NCBI RefSeq assembly: GCF_001482385.1
Contig: NZ_CP013611.1
Location: 2,170,001 to 2,234,000, forward strand
Reading direction: 5' to 3'
DNA from: Pseudoalteromonas rubra
GTDB taxonomy: Bacteria; Pseudomonadota; Gammaproteobacteria; Enterobacterales; Alteromonadaceae
DNA length: 64,000 bases
Numbering within the stretch: the first letter of the stretch is position 1; the number at the start of each line of letters is the position of its first letter. Positions 27,644-36,054 of this stretch are shown one piece after another. The notes below the pieces were generated by a model that saw only the letters and a list, made by a program, of their open reading frames with translations, was not told the DNA's origin and did not search any database. Both the position numbers and the translations under genes were made by a program.

Positions 27644-28108
27644 ATGACGCAAAGACAACAGGGTGGTTTTACCCTTATTGAATTAATGATTGTAATTGCA
27701 ATCATTGGTATTCTTGCTGCCGTTGCCCTGCCGGCGTACCAAGACTATATTAACCGTGCCAAAGCTTCTGAGCTGATGGCTGCTTCAACCATGCCAAAAG
27801 CGTGTGTGACAGAAATTTCACAGGTTGGTGGCGCACCAGCAAATTGTGCTTCTGCCACCACTGGCGAGCAAACTGAAATGGTTGCCTCAGTTGTAGTGGG
27901 TGCTGCGGGTACCATCACCATCACAGGTCAATCAGACATGGCGGGCGTTACCGTTGTTGTAACTCCGTACAATGGCGACACTGCAGCGACTGCGGCAAAT
28001 TTCACAGCTGGCTTCACTATCGCAGAGTGGAGATGTACAGCAACGGTAGACGAAGCGACTAAGACAGCCTGGTTGCCAGCAACCTGCACAGTTACTACTA
28101 CAACTTAA
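27644..28108 (+). CDS. pilA: Type IV major pilin-like prepilin PilA
   Basis: This 154-residue type IVa prepilin has the short leader MTQRQQGG, which PilD should cleave before F9 of [20 protein letters not shown], leaving a mature pilin of about 146 residues with the conserved Glu5. The hydrophobic alpha-1 helix continues to about residue 32 ([15 protein letters not shown]). Four cysteines lie in two local pairs (KACVTEIS with PANCAS, and WRCTAT with PATCTV). The last pair resembles the C-terminal disulfide loop of pilins. The globular part is rich in Thr, Ala and Val. The ATG has AGGAGA six bases upstream. It heads pilC and pilD, but a strong terminator follows, which fits high pilin and low assembly-protein expression. 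Confidence 0.93.
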   Translation: MTQRQQGGFTLIELMIVIAIIGILAAVALPAYQDYINRAKASELMAASTMPKACVTEISQVGGAPANCASATTGEQTEMVASVVVGAAGTITITGQSDMAGVTVVVTPYNGDTAATAANFTAGFTIAEWRCTATVDEATKTAWLPATCTVTTTT

Positions 28109-28125
28109 TTTAATAACAATGAATA

Positions 28126-28150
28126 AGAGGGAGCTCAGCTCCCTCTTTGC
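28126..28150 (+). terminator. Intrinsic terminator between pilA and pilC
   Basis: AGAGGGAGC (28126-28134) pairs perfectly with GCTCCCTCT (28138-28146) over a TCA loop, followed by TTGCTTTT. It ends only 12 bp before the pilC ATG, so pilC-pilD transcription probably depends on read-through. Confidence 0.8.
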
Positions 28151-28161
28151 TTTTGGACTCT

Positions 28162-29394
28162 ATGAACCAACCCGACAAAAACTCCGCCAAAGTCGATACC
28201 TTTATCTGGGTCGGCGTCAGCGCTCGTGGTAAACGTTTGCAAGGCGAACTCACTGGCACCAGTGTGGCCCTGGTGAAAGCGCAACTGCGCAAGCAGGGGA
28301 TCACGCCATCCAAAGTTAAGCGTAAACCTAAACCTTTGTTCGGGTTCAGTAGCACACAAACAATCACCCCCAAAGACATTGCCGTTGTGACCCGGCAAAT
28401 AGCCACTATGCTGACCGCTGGTGTGGCCTTGGTGCAGGCATTGGACATGATTGCTTCAGGTGCCAAAAACAAAAGTGTCAGCAAACTCATCACCCACATT
28501 GCCGATGAAGTAAAAGCAGGCCAGCCGCTGGCCAAATCCCTGCGTAGTCATCCCAGATATTTTGATGAATTATATTGCGACTTAGTTGAATCCGGTGAGC
28601 AATCGGGTGCACTAGACCGTATCTTTGACCGGGTAGCCTTGTATAAAGAAAAAGCAGAGGCACTGAAGTCGAAAATCAAGAAGGCGATGTTTTACCCGAT
28701 AGCCGTACTGTCGGTTGCTCTAATCGTGACCTCCATCTTATTGATTTTTGTGGTCCCACAATTTGAAGAGATTTTCACCGGATTTGGCGCTGAATTACCG
28801 GGTTTTACACTGATGGTGCTGGGTATTTCTGAGTTTATGCAGGAGTACTGGTGGCTATTCCTTATTGGCCTGGGCGGTGCGGGCTATGCCTACAAAGAGG
28901 CCCTGCAACGCAGCCCCGCTGTTCGCCATTTTAACGACCGTATGGTACTGCGGATCCCGGCAATTGGCGAAATCCTGAAAAAGGCAGCCGTTGCCCGTTA
29001 TGCCAGAACCCTGTCCACCACCTTTGCAGCAGGCGTACCTTTAGTCAATGCGCTAGATTCCGCCGCTGGCGCTTCCGGCAATATCATCTACAAAAATGCG
29101 ATTTTGGATATTAAGGGCGAGGTCAGTTCAGGTAACCAAATGAACTGGGCGATGCGCAATGCCAGGATTTTTCCCGACATGGTAGTGCAAATGGTCTCCA
29201 TTGGTGAAGAATCCGGAGCACTAGACAGTATGCTGGCCAAGGTTGCCAGTATTTATGAGCAGGAAGTGGATGATGCAGTCGATGGACTGTCCTCATTACT
29301 TGAACCTATGATCATGGTGATCCTGGGCGTGCTGGTTGGCGGCTTGATTATCGCCATGTATTTACCTATATTCCAGCTCGGCACCGTCATTTAA
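28162..29394 (+). CDS. pilC: Type IV pilus inner-membrane platform protein PilC
   Basis: This encodes 410 residues. An N-terminal KxFxWxGxxxxGKxxxGE-like segment (FIWVGVSARGKRLQGELTG) is followed by two T2SSF domains (about 68-195 and 275-400). Three membrane helices are expected, and hydrophobic stretches are seen near 170-195, 215-240 and 375-400. PilC couples the PilB/PilT ATPases to pilin assembly. I chose the ATG at 28162; a TTG at 28147 lies inside the terminator. The Shine-Dalgarno is weak (GGAC). It precedes pilD by 22 bp. Confidence 0.95.
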   Translation: MNQPDKNSAKVDTFIWVGVSARGKRLQGELTGTSVALVKAQLRKQGITPSKVKRKPKPLFGFSSTQTITPKDIAVVTRQIATMLTAGVALVQALDMIASGAKNKSVSKLITHIADEVKAGQPLAKSLRSHPRYFDELYCDLVESGEQSGALDRIFDRVALYKEKAEALKSKIKKAMFYPIAVLSVALIVTSILLIFVVPQFEEIFTGFGAELPGFTLMVLGISEFMQEYWWLFLIGLGGAGYAYKEALQRSPAVRHFNDRMVLRIPAIGEILKKAAVARYARTLSTTFAAGVPLVNALDSAAGASGNIIYKNAILDIKGEVSSGNQMNWAMRNARIFPDMVVQMVSIGEESGALDSMLAKVASIYEQEVDDAVDGLSSLLEPMIMVILGVLVGGLIIAMYLPIFQLGTVI

Positions 29395-29416
29395 CACAAT
29401 AACAAAGACATTATTT

Positions 29417-30292
29417 ATGCAAGAAGTTTGGCACCTTATGGAGCAGCAAACCTGGTTTTGGTTGCTGACAGTCGCACTGACCAGTTTGTGTATCGGCAGC
29501 TTTTTAAACGTTGTCATTTATCGCTTACCCGTTATGATGCAGCGCAACTGGCAGGCCGAATGCCGGATCATTCTGGAGCAGGCACCACAGCAAGCAGAAC
29601 CTGCCACTTTTAATCTGATGACTCCCGGCTCTACCTGCCCTAAATGTAATACTAAGATTAAACTCCATCACAATATTCCCGTGCTCAGCTGGTTATTACT
29701 CGGTGGCAAATGCGCATACTGTGATGCACCAATTCCCAAACGTTACCCGTTGGTTGAGCTACTCACTGGGGCGGCATCGCTCTGGCTGGCCTGGCATTTC
29801 TCAGCCACGCCTCAGGCACTGGTGTACATTCTGGTCACCTGGGTATTAATCGCCCTGATCTTCATTGATATCGATCATATGCTGCTCCCCGATCAGCTAA
29901 CCCTCCCCTTACTCTGGTTTGCCCTGTTGGCGGCCGTGGCAGGCTTAACCATTCCTCCATCCGCAGCCATCATAGGTGCGGCCGTTGGTTATCTCAGTCT
30001 GTGGAGCATTTACTGGGTATTCAAGCTACTGACCGGCAAAGAAGGCATGGGGTTTGGTGATTTTAAGCTCTTAGCCGTATTTGGTGCTCTGATGGGCTGG
30101 CAGTCACTGTTGCTCATTGTGTTGCTATCAAGTGTTGTTGGCGCGGTGATCGGCGCAACACAGCTCGCTGTGCAAGGTAAAGATAAGGCCAGCCCTATCC
30201 CCTTTGGCCCTTACCTCGCGATTGCCGGCTGGCTAACGCTATTATATGGCGAGCAACTCAGCCGCTGGTATCTGTCGTTATTAGGAGTATAA
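29417..30292 (+). CDS. pilD: Prepilin peptidase/N-methyltransferase PilD
   Basis: This 291-residue polytopic membrane enzyme cleaves the prepilin leader at Gly-Phe and methylates the new N terminus. The N-terminal cytoplasmic domain has the two CxxC pairs C74/C77 and C99/C102. The catalytic aspartates of type IV prepilin peptidases are seen in FIDIDHMLLPD (about D151) and in the GxGD-type motif GMGFGDFKLLA (D215). It is followed after three bases by coaE, an arrangement common in gammaproteobacteria. Confidence 0.95.
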   Translation: MQEVWHLMEQQTWFWLLTVALTSLCIGSFLNVVIYRLPVMMQRNWQAECRIILEQAPQQAEPATFNLMTPGSTCPKCNTKIKLHHNIPVLSWLLLGGKCAYCDAPIPKRYPLVELLTGAASLWLAWHFSATPQALVYILVTWVLIALIFIDIDHMLLPDQLTLPLLWFALLAAVAGLTIPPSAAIIGAAVGYLSLWSIYWVFKLLTGKEGMGFGDFKLLAVFGALMGWQSLLLIVLLSSVVGAVIGATQLAVQGKDKASPIPFGPYLAIAGWLTLLYGEQLSRWYLSLLGV

Positions 30293-30295
30293 GTT

Positions 30296-30907
30296 ATGGC
30301 CAACTGGATCTTAGGCTTAACTGGCGGTATCGGGGCGGGCAAAACAACGGTATCCAACTACCTGAACAAGTCAGGGATATGTGTTGTGGATGCCGATGTT
30401 GTGGCACGAGAGGTCGTAGAGCCCGGCAGTGAGGGATTAAATGCCATTGTCGCCCATTTTGGAGCGCAGATACTGACAAACGAGGGCACTTTGGACCGCA
30501 CTATGCTGCGCGGTATCATTTTCTCAGATGAAAACGCAAAAATCTGGCTGAACGCCTTACTGCACCCGCTGATCCGTGCTCAACTGCTCGCCCAGTTAGC
30601 CCAAGCTGACAGCGATTATGTGATTCTGTCCGCCCCTTTGCTGTTTGAAAATGAGCTGGAGCAATACTGTGATAAAACCCTACTTGTTGATGTGCCTGTT
30701 GAAGTGCAACTTACACGAACCTGCGTACGAGACAACGCCCACCAGCAGCAGGTTGAACGCATTATAGAAGCACAAATGAGCAGAGCCGATAAACGCGCAA
30801 AAGCCGACTTTATTCTCAATAATAATCAGCCCCTTGAAGCGATGCAAACTGAACTTGCCGCCTTACATCAAGCGTTTTTGCAGCTGGCAGAAAAAAACCG
30901 TGCCTGA
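30296..30907 (+). CDS. coaE: Dephospho-CoA kinase
   Basis: This 203-residue enzyme phosphorylates dephospho-CoA, the last step of coenzyme A synthesis. The P-loop GLTGGIGAGKTTV lies at 7-19, followed by the CoA-binding VVDADVVAREVVEPG and the lid-like RTCVRDN segment. AGGAG stands eight bases before the ATG, overlapping the end of pilD. In most relatives zapD and yacG follow coaE; here pilB comes next and zapD is absent from this position. Confidence 0.95.
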   Translation: MANWILGLTGGIGAGKTTVSNYLNKSGICVVDADVVAREVVEPGSEGLNAIVAHFGAQILTNEGTLDRTMLRGIIFSDENAKIWLNALLHPLIRAQLLAQLAQADSDYVILSAPLLFENELEQYCDKTLLVDVPVEVQLTRTCVRDNAHQQQVERIIEAQMSRADKRAKADFILNNNQPLEAMQTELAALHQAFLQLAEKNRA

Positions 30908-31015
30908 TCTGTACGATGCAGGCCCACACAAAGCTGGGTTTGCGATCAATTCGCTACCCGTATCCAAGTATTTTTTGCTACATTTAGTGTAACTCGTTGA
31001 AGTCTTAAGAGCATT

Positions 31016-32692
31016 ATGGAACATCACTCGCCGTTACTGAGAAAGTTTATTACCCTTGGCAAACTGACTGCCGAACAGGTTAAATCCAAACAAGCCGATG
31101 CACAGTCAACCGCTGAGCTCATTTGCCTATGTAGTGGTATGAGCAGCCAGGAGATGGCCGAGCAATGCCTTGACTTGTTCAGGGTACCCTATTTTGATCT
31201 GAGCGGCTTTGACATTAATCAGGTCCCTAAGGAACTGGTCAAAGAAAAGCTCATTCGCCAGCACCATTTGCTGCCGCTGGTGAAAAAGGATCGCAAACTC
31301 TTTATTGCGACCTCAGATCCTACCGATTACGGGGCTTTCGAGAATTTTGAATTCAGTACCGGTTTGCAATGTGAAGTCGTCGTTGTTGACTATAAACTGC
31401 TCGACCAGAAAATTGACCAACTGTTTGACGATAACAGCAGCCTAACCCTGAGTGAGGATGAATTTAAAGAGTTCGCCAGCATGGATGTTGAGGACGAACC
31501 CAAAGCACAAAACAACGATGAAGAAAAAGACGATGCCCCTATCATCGTTTATATCAATAAGATCCTCATGGATGCGATCAAAAAAGGCGCTTCGGATCTG
31601 CACTTTGAGCCCTATGAAAAGAAATACCGGGTGCGCTTTCGTATCGACGGTTTGCTGCATGAAATGGCCAGTCCGCCTCACGCCCTCTCGAGCCGCTTGT
31701 CGGCCCGTATCAAGGTGATGTCTCACCTTGATATAGCGGAAAAGCGAAAGCCACAGGATGGCCGCATTAAGCTGAAAATATCCGAACGCAAGAGCATAGA
31801 CTTTCGTGTCAGTACCCTGCCTACCATGTGGGGTGAGAAAATCGTGATGCGTATCCTCGATTCATCCGCCGCCAAACTGGGCATTGAGGCTCTGGGCTAT
31901 GAAGCAGATCAAAAGAGCATGTATCTAAATGCACTCGATCAGCCGCAGGGGATGATCCTGGTCACCGGACCGACAGGTTCAGGTAAAACAGTCTCGCTTT
32001 ACACCGGCCTGAATATACTCAATAAACCAGAACGCAACATCAGTACCGCCGAAGATCCGGTCGAAATTAACCTGGAAGGCATCAACCAGGTTCAAATCAA
32101 TACGAAAGCGGACATGACCTTTGCCAACGCGCTGCGGGCATTCCTGCGCCAGGATCCCGATGTGGTCATGGTCGGTGAGATCCGTGATCTGGAAACTGCG
32201 GAAATCGCCATCAAGGCTGCACAAACTGGTCACCTTGTGATGAGCACACTGCATACCAATTCAGCTGCAGAGACCTTAACTCGCTTACTCAATATGGGCG
32301 TGCCGGCCTATAATGTGGCCAGCTCTGTCAGCCTGATCATTGCCCAGCGTCTTGCGCGTCGACTGTGTCCCAAATGCAAAGAGCCTGAACAATTGCCTGA
32401 AGAGGAATTGCAGCGTCAGGGTTTTAGCGCAGAACAAATTGCAAATATGACACTCTATGCGCCCAAAGGGTGCGATCACTGCACCGATGGCTATAAAGGC
32501 CGGGTAGGTATTTATGAAGTGATGAAGATCACACCCGAGATCTCGCATGCAATCATGGAAGGTGGTAACTCACTGGAGATTGCTGAACTTGCCGCGAGCA
32601 AGGGCTTTGCAAACCTGCGCCAATCCGGGTTAAAAAAAGCTGCAGATGGGATCACCTCACTGGCTGAAGTCAACCGGGTCACGAACTATTAA
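31016..32692 (+). CDS. pilB: Type IV pilus assembly ATPase PilB
   Basis: This 558-residue extension ATPase has an N-terminal GspE-N-type domain (about 1-145) that includes [13 protein letters not shown]. The AAA-like ATPase domain has Walker A GPTGSGKT, an Asp box region [14 protein letters not shown], Walker B-like [12 protein letters not shown] and a His box [13 protein letters not shown] tetracysteine zinc-binding insert lies near the C terminus (CPKCKEP, then [12 protein letters not shown]). PilB powers pilin polymerisation through PilC. It is separated from pilA-pilC-pilD by coaE; in many relatives it directly precedes pilC. A 108-bp gap upstream may carry a promoter, but no clear hexamers were found. 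Confidence 0.95.
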   Translation: MEHHSPLLRKFITLGKLTAEQVKSKQADAQSTAELICLCSGMSSQEMAEQCLDLFRVPYFDLSGFDINQVPKELVKEKLIRQHHLLPLVKKDRKLFIATSDPTDYGAFENFEFSTGLQCEVVVVDYKLLDQKIDQLFDDNSSLTLSEDEFKEFASMDVEDEPKAQNNDEEKDDAPIIVYINKILMDAIKKGASDLHFEPYEKKYRVRFRIDGLLHEMASPPHALSSRLSARIKVMSHLDIAEKRKPQDGRIKLKISERKSIDFRVSTLPTMWGEKIVMRILDSSAAKLGIEALGYEADQKSMYLNALDQPQGMILVTGPTGSGKTVSLYTGLNILNKPERNISTAEDPVEINLEGINQVQINTKADMTFANALRAFLRQDPDVVMVGEIRDLETAEIAIKAAQTGHLVMSTLHTNSAAETLTRLLNMGVPAYNVASSVSLIIAQRLARRLCPKCKEPEQLPEEELQRQGFSAEQIANMTLYAPKGCDHCTDGYKGRVGIYEVMKITPEISHAIMEGGNSLEIAELAASKGFANLRQSGLKKAADGITSLAEVNRVTNY

Positions 32693-32763
32693 TTCTCCTG
32701 GTGCCAGTGACTGGCAGCACGCAGCACAGTACAATAGAGAAAATTAGTAATGCAGAGGTATGT

Positions 32764-33006
32764 ATGTCTGTATCTGTAAAATGCCCTACCTGTCAGGCTG
32801 CGGTGGTCTGGTCAGCGCAAAGCCCGCATCGTCCATTTTGCTCAAAGCGCTGTCAGCTGATTGATTTAGGTGAGTGGTCTGAAGAGAATAACAAAATCTC
32901 GACCCCACTTAACAGTGCAGATCTGTCACCTGAAGCGGCCCGGGATATGGTGGAAGATTTAGAAGCCATGCTGGCCAAGAACGACGACAGTTTCTTTAAA
33001 GAATAA
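32764..33006 (+). CDS. yacG: DNA gyrase inhibitor YacG
   Basis: This 80-residue zinc-finger protein starts [11 protein letters not shown]. The second half of its zinc site is [14 protein letters not shown], giving the Cys4 pattern CxxC and CxxxC. YacG binds GyrB and inhibits gyrase in E. coli. I chose the ATG at 32764 because it matches the family start and has AGAGG five bases upstream; upstream in-frame codons extend into the pilB tail region. It closes the pil/coaE block, as usual for gammaproteobacteria. Confidence 0.93.
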   Translation: MSVSVKCPTCQAAVVWSAQSPHRPFCSKRCQLIDLGEWSEENNKISTPLNSADLSPEAARDMVEDLEAMLAKNDDSFFKE

Positions 33007-33017
33007 GCAACGAGCTC

Positions 33018-33038
33018 AGCCCGGCAATTATCCGGGCT
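33018..33038 (+). terminator. Terminator-like hairpin after yacG
   Basis: AGCCCGG (33018-33024) pairs with CCGGGCT (33032-33038) across a seven-base loop. ATATACT follows instead of a clean T run. Confidence 0.5.
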
Positions 33039-33044
33039 ATATAC

Positions 33045-33252
33045 TACCAATTTCACTTAATACCTGGTCTATTTGAAGGAGCAAATAGGACGCTAACAGC
33101 GTTAAAAATTTCTCATTTAGAGCAACTAAATAGCAAAATTTTTGCCTCGCCTACATGGATGTAGGTGCCTCAGCGATAGCAGGACGCGAGAGCGGTGTTA
33201 TCGACCCTATTTTCTCGCCTCAAAATAGCCCACTTAATTAAGCAAATTGGTA
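33045..33252. repeat. MITE-like intergenic repeat with terminal inverted repeats
   Basis: This non-coding stretch of about 208 bp is bounded by an inverted repeat, TACCAATTT (33045-33053) and AAATTGGTA (33244-33252). Each end continues inwards with CTTAAT-like sequence (CACTTAATAC at the left, and TTAATTAAG read from the right). Interior segments such as CTCATTTAGAGC, GCCTACATGGATGTAGGTGCC and AGGACGCGAGAGCGG can form further hairpins. I recognise this kind of ATACCAATTT-ended element as recurrent in Pseudoalteromonas-type intergenic regions, but copy number cannot be checked here. It encodes no protein and sits between yacG and the cpxP-like gene, whose 3' end it abuts. Confidence 0.65.
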
Positions 33253-33269
33253 TAACCTGGCCATAGTCG

Positions 33270-33779
33270 TTAAGAAGACTGATGTTGGTGGTGCTTTTTA
33301 GCCTTTCGCTTATGACGCAGCTGCTTAAGTTTGGCGCGCTGCTCTTCGGTCAGAATATGATACACCTTGTGTTGTGTTTCTAACCTTATCAACATCATGT
33401 CACGCTTTTGAGGTTGAAATTGCTCCAGTAGTACTTCCGCCTGTGCTTTATCAAACTGCTCCGCCTCTATCAGAGATTTAAATGCGTCACGATGTTCACC
33501 TTTGACTTTATCACCGCGAAGGGTCTTAACCTGCTCCTGCTGCGCGTCAAACAGGCTTTTCAATTCATCTTGCTGACTTTGAGTCAGCGCCAGATGCTTC
33601 ACAGCGCGCTTTGAGAGCAACATATGACCCATGCTGTTCATCGGTTTCATACTTGTAACCCGGGGCTGTGTCTCATTCGAATCAGTATCGGCGAATGCAG
33701 CACTGCTGCCAGCCATTACAGAGGCCAGTAACACGGCTTTCAATGTGTGGCGAACTTTACTCATAGTGTGTGTCTTCAT
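33270..33779 (-). CDS. cpxP: CpxP/Spy family periplasmic protein
   Basis: This encodes 169 residues. A signal peptide (about 8-32, ending SSAAFA) precedes a helical, basic mature protein with the LTxxQ-type motifs of the Spy/CpxP family: LALTQSQQDELKSLF and LTEEQRAKLKQLRHK. The C terminus is very rich in Lys, Arg and His. CpxP binds the CpxA sensor domain and dampens signalling; Spy is a periplasmic chaperone. I chose the ATG at 33777-33779 because it has AGGAG upstream and starts the signal peptide; the open frame upstream is not homologous. It diverges from cpxR with CpxR boxes between them, the same layout as E. coli cpxP/cpxRA. Confidence 0.85.
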   Translation of the reverse strand: MKTHTMSKVRHTLKAVLLASVMAGSSAAFADTDSNETQPRVTSMKPMNSMGHMLLSKRAVKHLALTQSQQDELKSLFDAQQEQVKTLRGDKVKGEHRDAFKSLIEAEQFDKAQAEVLLEQFQPQKRDMMLIRLETQHKVYHILTEEQRAKLKQLRHKRKAKKHHQHQSS

Positions 33780-33845
33780 AATAGCGTCTCCTGTTAAGCT
33801 GAGTTCAACTTTAGCAACGCCAGAGCAAAGCAACGTCAAGGCTGT

Positions 33846-33860
33846 GTAAAGTTTTGTCAA
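33846..33860. promoter_or_regulatory. Second, imperfect CpxR box
   Basis: GTAAA-N5-GTCAA (33846-33860) matches the CpxR consensus GTAAA-N5-GTAAA except for one base. It lies about 67 bp upstream of the cpxP-like start, closer to that gene than to cpxR. Confidence 0.55.
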
Positions 33861-33909
33861 GAGCTGTTTCAGCACCACACACTCACCGTTTTTAGCTGAC
33901 TTTCTGAGC

Positions 33910-33924
33910 GTAAAGAAGTGTAAA
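33910..33924. promoter_or_regulatory. Consensus CpxR box in the cpxP/cpxR intergenic region
   Basis: GTAAA-N5-GTAAA is present exactly (33910-33914 and 33920-33924). It ends about 17 bases before a TATAGT -10 element, near 33942, that would drive cpxRA, so the second half-site overlaps the -35 position. Autoregulation of cpxRA and activation of the cpxP-like gene are expected. Confidence 0.8.
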
Positions 33925-33986
33925 GTCAGCCTCCTTACTTCTATAGTAAGGTAAGATAAACACAGGAACAGTAAAAGAGTAACAGT

Positions 33987-34673
33987 ATGAGTGCTAATGT
34001 ACTGATAATCGACGACGATCGAGGCCTGTGTGAGCTTCTTGAAGACTATCTGCACAGTGAAGGGTGTGATGTTATTACCGCCCATACAGGGCCAGGTGGG
34101 CTGGACATGGCCTTAACCAGAGAGTTTGATGTCATCCTGCTCGATGTGATGTTACCCGAACTCGACGGCTTTGAAGTGCTCAAAGCACTGCGTGCCAAGA
34201 AAATGACCCCAGTGATCATGCTAACGGCCAAAGGCGATGATTTCGACCGAATTTTTGGGCTTGAACTGGGTGCCGACGATTATATCCCTAAGCCCTTTAA
34301 TCACAGGGAGTTACTGGCACGCATCAAAGCCATTACCCGTCGTGTCGCTCACCTGCTTCACAATGCAACTGAGCCCTGTTTCGAATACCATGACCTGACG
34401 CTGGATCTGTCTTCGCGTACCGCCAGTATCAAAGGCACGCAACTTCCCCTGACGGGCACGGAATACGAAATGCTGCACCAGTTGGTCAAATCGGCAGGCC
34501 ACACGGTCACCAAGCAAACACTGTCACAAACGGTGCTTGGACGTCCTTTGGCCCCCTATGACAGATCGGTAGATATGCATGTCAGCAATGTCAGAAAGAA
34601 AATCGCATTATACAGCTCGCATACTTATATCAAAACATTACGTGGCTCTGGCTATATATTCCTTAAGGCATAA
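33987..34673 (+). CDS. cpxR: Envelope-stress response regulator CpxR
   Basis: This 228-residue OmpR-type regulator has a receiver domain with D10/D11 and phosphoacceptor D53 (VILLDVMLPELDGFE) and the invariant lysine in YIPKPFNHREL. The C-terminal winged helix ends HVSNVRKKIALYSS and IKTLRGSGYIFL. The family tie to CpxR rests on sequence and on the neighbours: cpxA two bases downstream, a divergent cpxP-like gene and CpxR boxes in between. It controls envelope protein-folding factors. Confidence 0.93.
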   Translation: MSANVLIIDDDRGLCELLEDYLHSEGCDVITAHTGPGGLDMALTREFDVILLDVMLPELDGFEVLKALRAKKMTPVIMLTAKGDDFDRIFGLELGADDYIPKPFNHRELLARIKAITRRVAHLLHNATEPCFEYHDLTLDLSSRTASIKGTQLPLTGTEYEMLHQLVKSAGHTVTKQTLSQTVLGRPLAPYDRSVDMHVSNVRKKIALYSSHTYIKTLRGSGYIFLKA

Positions 34674-34674
34674 G

Positions 34675-36054
34675 ATGAGGAAGTACTTACTAATACAAGT
34701 TTTCCTGTGGTTTTGGGGCACAATTGCCGCCACTTTATTACTACTGATGAGTGTCAGCCTGTTACAACCTGACATCCTGGAAACACGCCAAATCAGCCCC
34801 GCAATGTTGAAAAACCTGCAGCACCTGCAGCGTAATATTGAGCGTCGTGCCGAAAGCCGCCCAGGGCAACCCTTGTACACCCTATTACCCACTCGGCACC
34901 GCAGCCACCGACCAAAAATCTACCTACGCCACAACGACGAACAACGCAGCGTTCTGAGCCACTCAGAGCTCAAGGAGTGGGATTTGACACTACTGAACTT
35001 TACTGCCAGTGCACCAGCGCAAATTGTCGACACCGAACAGTACCGTGCTTTTGGCCCCATAGATATTGAGCTACAAGGCGAAAAGTATCAGCTTTTTCAA
35101 TTGATGGACCACCGTAACCCACGTATTCTGACAAAAATCCGCTTAATGCCGACCTGGGCAAAACTACTGACTCTGATCCTGGCCAGCTTTGGCTTTAGCC
35201 TGTGGTTTACACGCGGTCTGCTAAAGCCTATACGACAACTCCAACAGGCCGCAGCGGCACTGGCACAAGGCAAGCTGGATACACGGGCCAACATCAATGC
35301 ATCACGCCAGGACGAACTGGGGCAGCTGGGTAAAGATTTTGACCTCATGGCCAGTCGTCTGGAAGCGCATGTCACGCAACAAAAGCGTCTGCTGGCCGAT
35401 ATCTCACATGAATTAAGATCGCCCTTAACCCGTCTGCAAATGGCAAACGGCATTGCCAGTGACAAAGCGCCTGAGGCTCTGTCGCCCTACCTGCAAAGGG
35501 TCGAAAAAGAAGCCCATCTACTTGAGCAGATGCTGAGTGATATTCTGCAGCTATCCCGGCTGGAATCTCAGCAGCTAACACTGACCCCATGCCCCATTGC
35601 ACTCATTGAGTTACTCACCCCTATTCTTGACGATGGTCAATTTGAAAGCCAGCAACTTGGTAAACAGCTCAACTGGAAACCCTTGCCTGAACTGACCTTA
35701 ACTGTCGACGCTATGCTGCTTGGCCGCGCGTTTGAGAACATACTGCGCAATGCTATTAAATACGCGAACAAGCAGGTTAGCCTGACTGCACAGTGCCAGG
35801 ACGACACCTTGATCGTCACCATCTGTGATGATGGCCCCGGTGTAAGTGAGGCGATGTTAGAGAAACTCTGCATTCCCTTTTTCAGAGCTTCACAAGCCAG
35901 GACACCACAAGGCACGACAGAGCCCGGCGGGTTTGGACTGGGGCTGGCAATTGCGCAACATGCCATAAAAGTGCATCATGGCCGTATTCAGTTTAGCAAT
36001 CACAATGGCCTGCGTGTCACCGTAGGGTTACCAATAGACCAGCATGTTTTATAG
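34675..36054 (+). CDS. cpxA: Envelope-stress sensor histidine kinase CpxA
   Basis: This 459-residue inner-membrane kinase has helices at about 7-28 and 162-178, flanking a periplasmic sensor domain of about 130 residues. A HAMP domain (about 179-232), the phosphoacceptor H245 in ADISHELRSPLTRLQ, an N box (ENILRNAIKYA) and DDGPG and GFGLGLAI nucleotide motifs follow. I chose the ATG at 34675, two bases past the cpxR stop codon; the frame is open further upstream inside cpxR. Its last 11 bases overlap the next gene, so cpxR-cpxA-pldB are probably one transcript. It should be restrained by the CpxP-like protein. Confidence 0.93.
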   Translation: MRKYLLIQVFLWFWGTIAATLLLLMSVSLLQPDILETRQISPAMLKNLQHLQRNIERRAESRPGQPLYTLLPTRHRSHRPKIYLRHNDEQRSVLSHSELKEWDLTLLNFTASAPAQIVDTEQYRAFGPIDIELQGEKYQLFQLMDHRNPRILTKIRLMPTWAKLLTLILASFGFSLWFTRGLLKPIRQLQQAAAALAQGKLDTRANINASRQDELGQLGKDFDLMASRLEAHVTQQKRLLADISHELRSPLTRLQMANGIASDKAPEALSPYLQRVEKEAHLLEQMLSDILQLSRLESQQLTLTPCPIALIELLTPILDDGQFESQQLGKQLNWKPLPELTLTVDAMLLGRAFENILRNAIKYANKQVSLTAQCQDDTLIVTICDDGPGVSEAMLEKLCIPFFRASQARTPQGTTEPGGFGLGLAIAQHAIKVHHGRIQFSNHNGLRVTVGLPIDQHVL

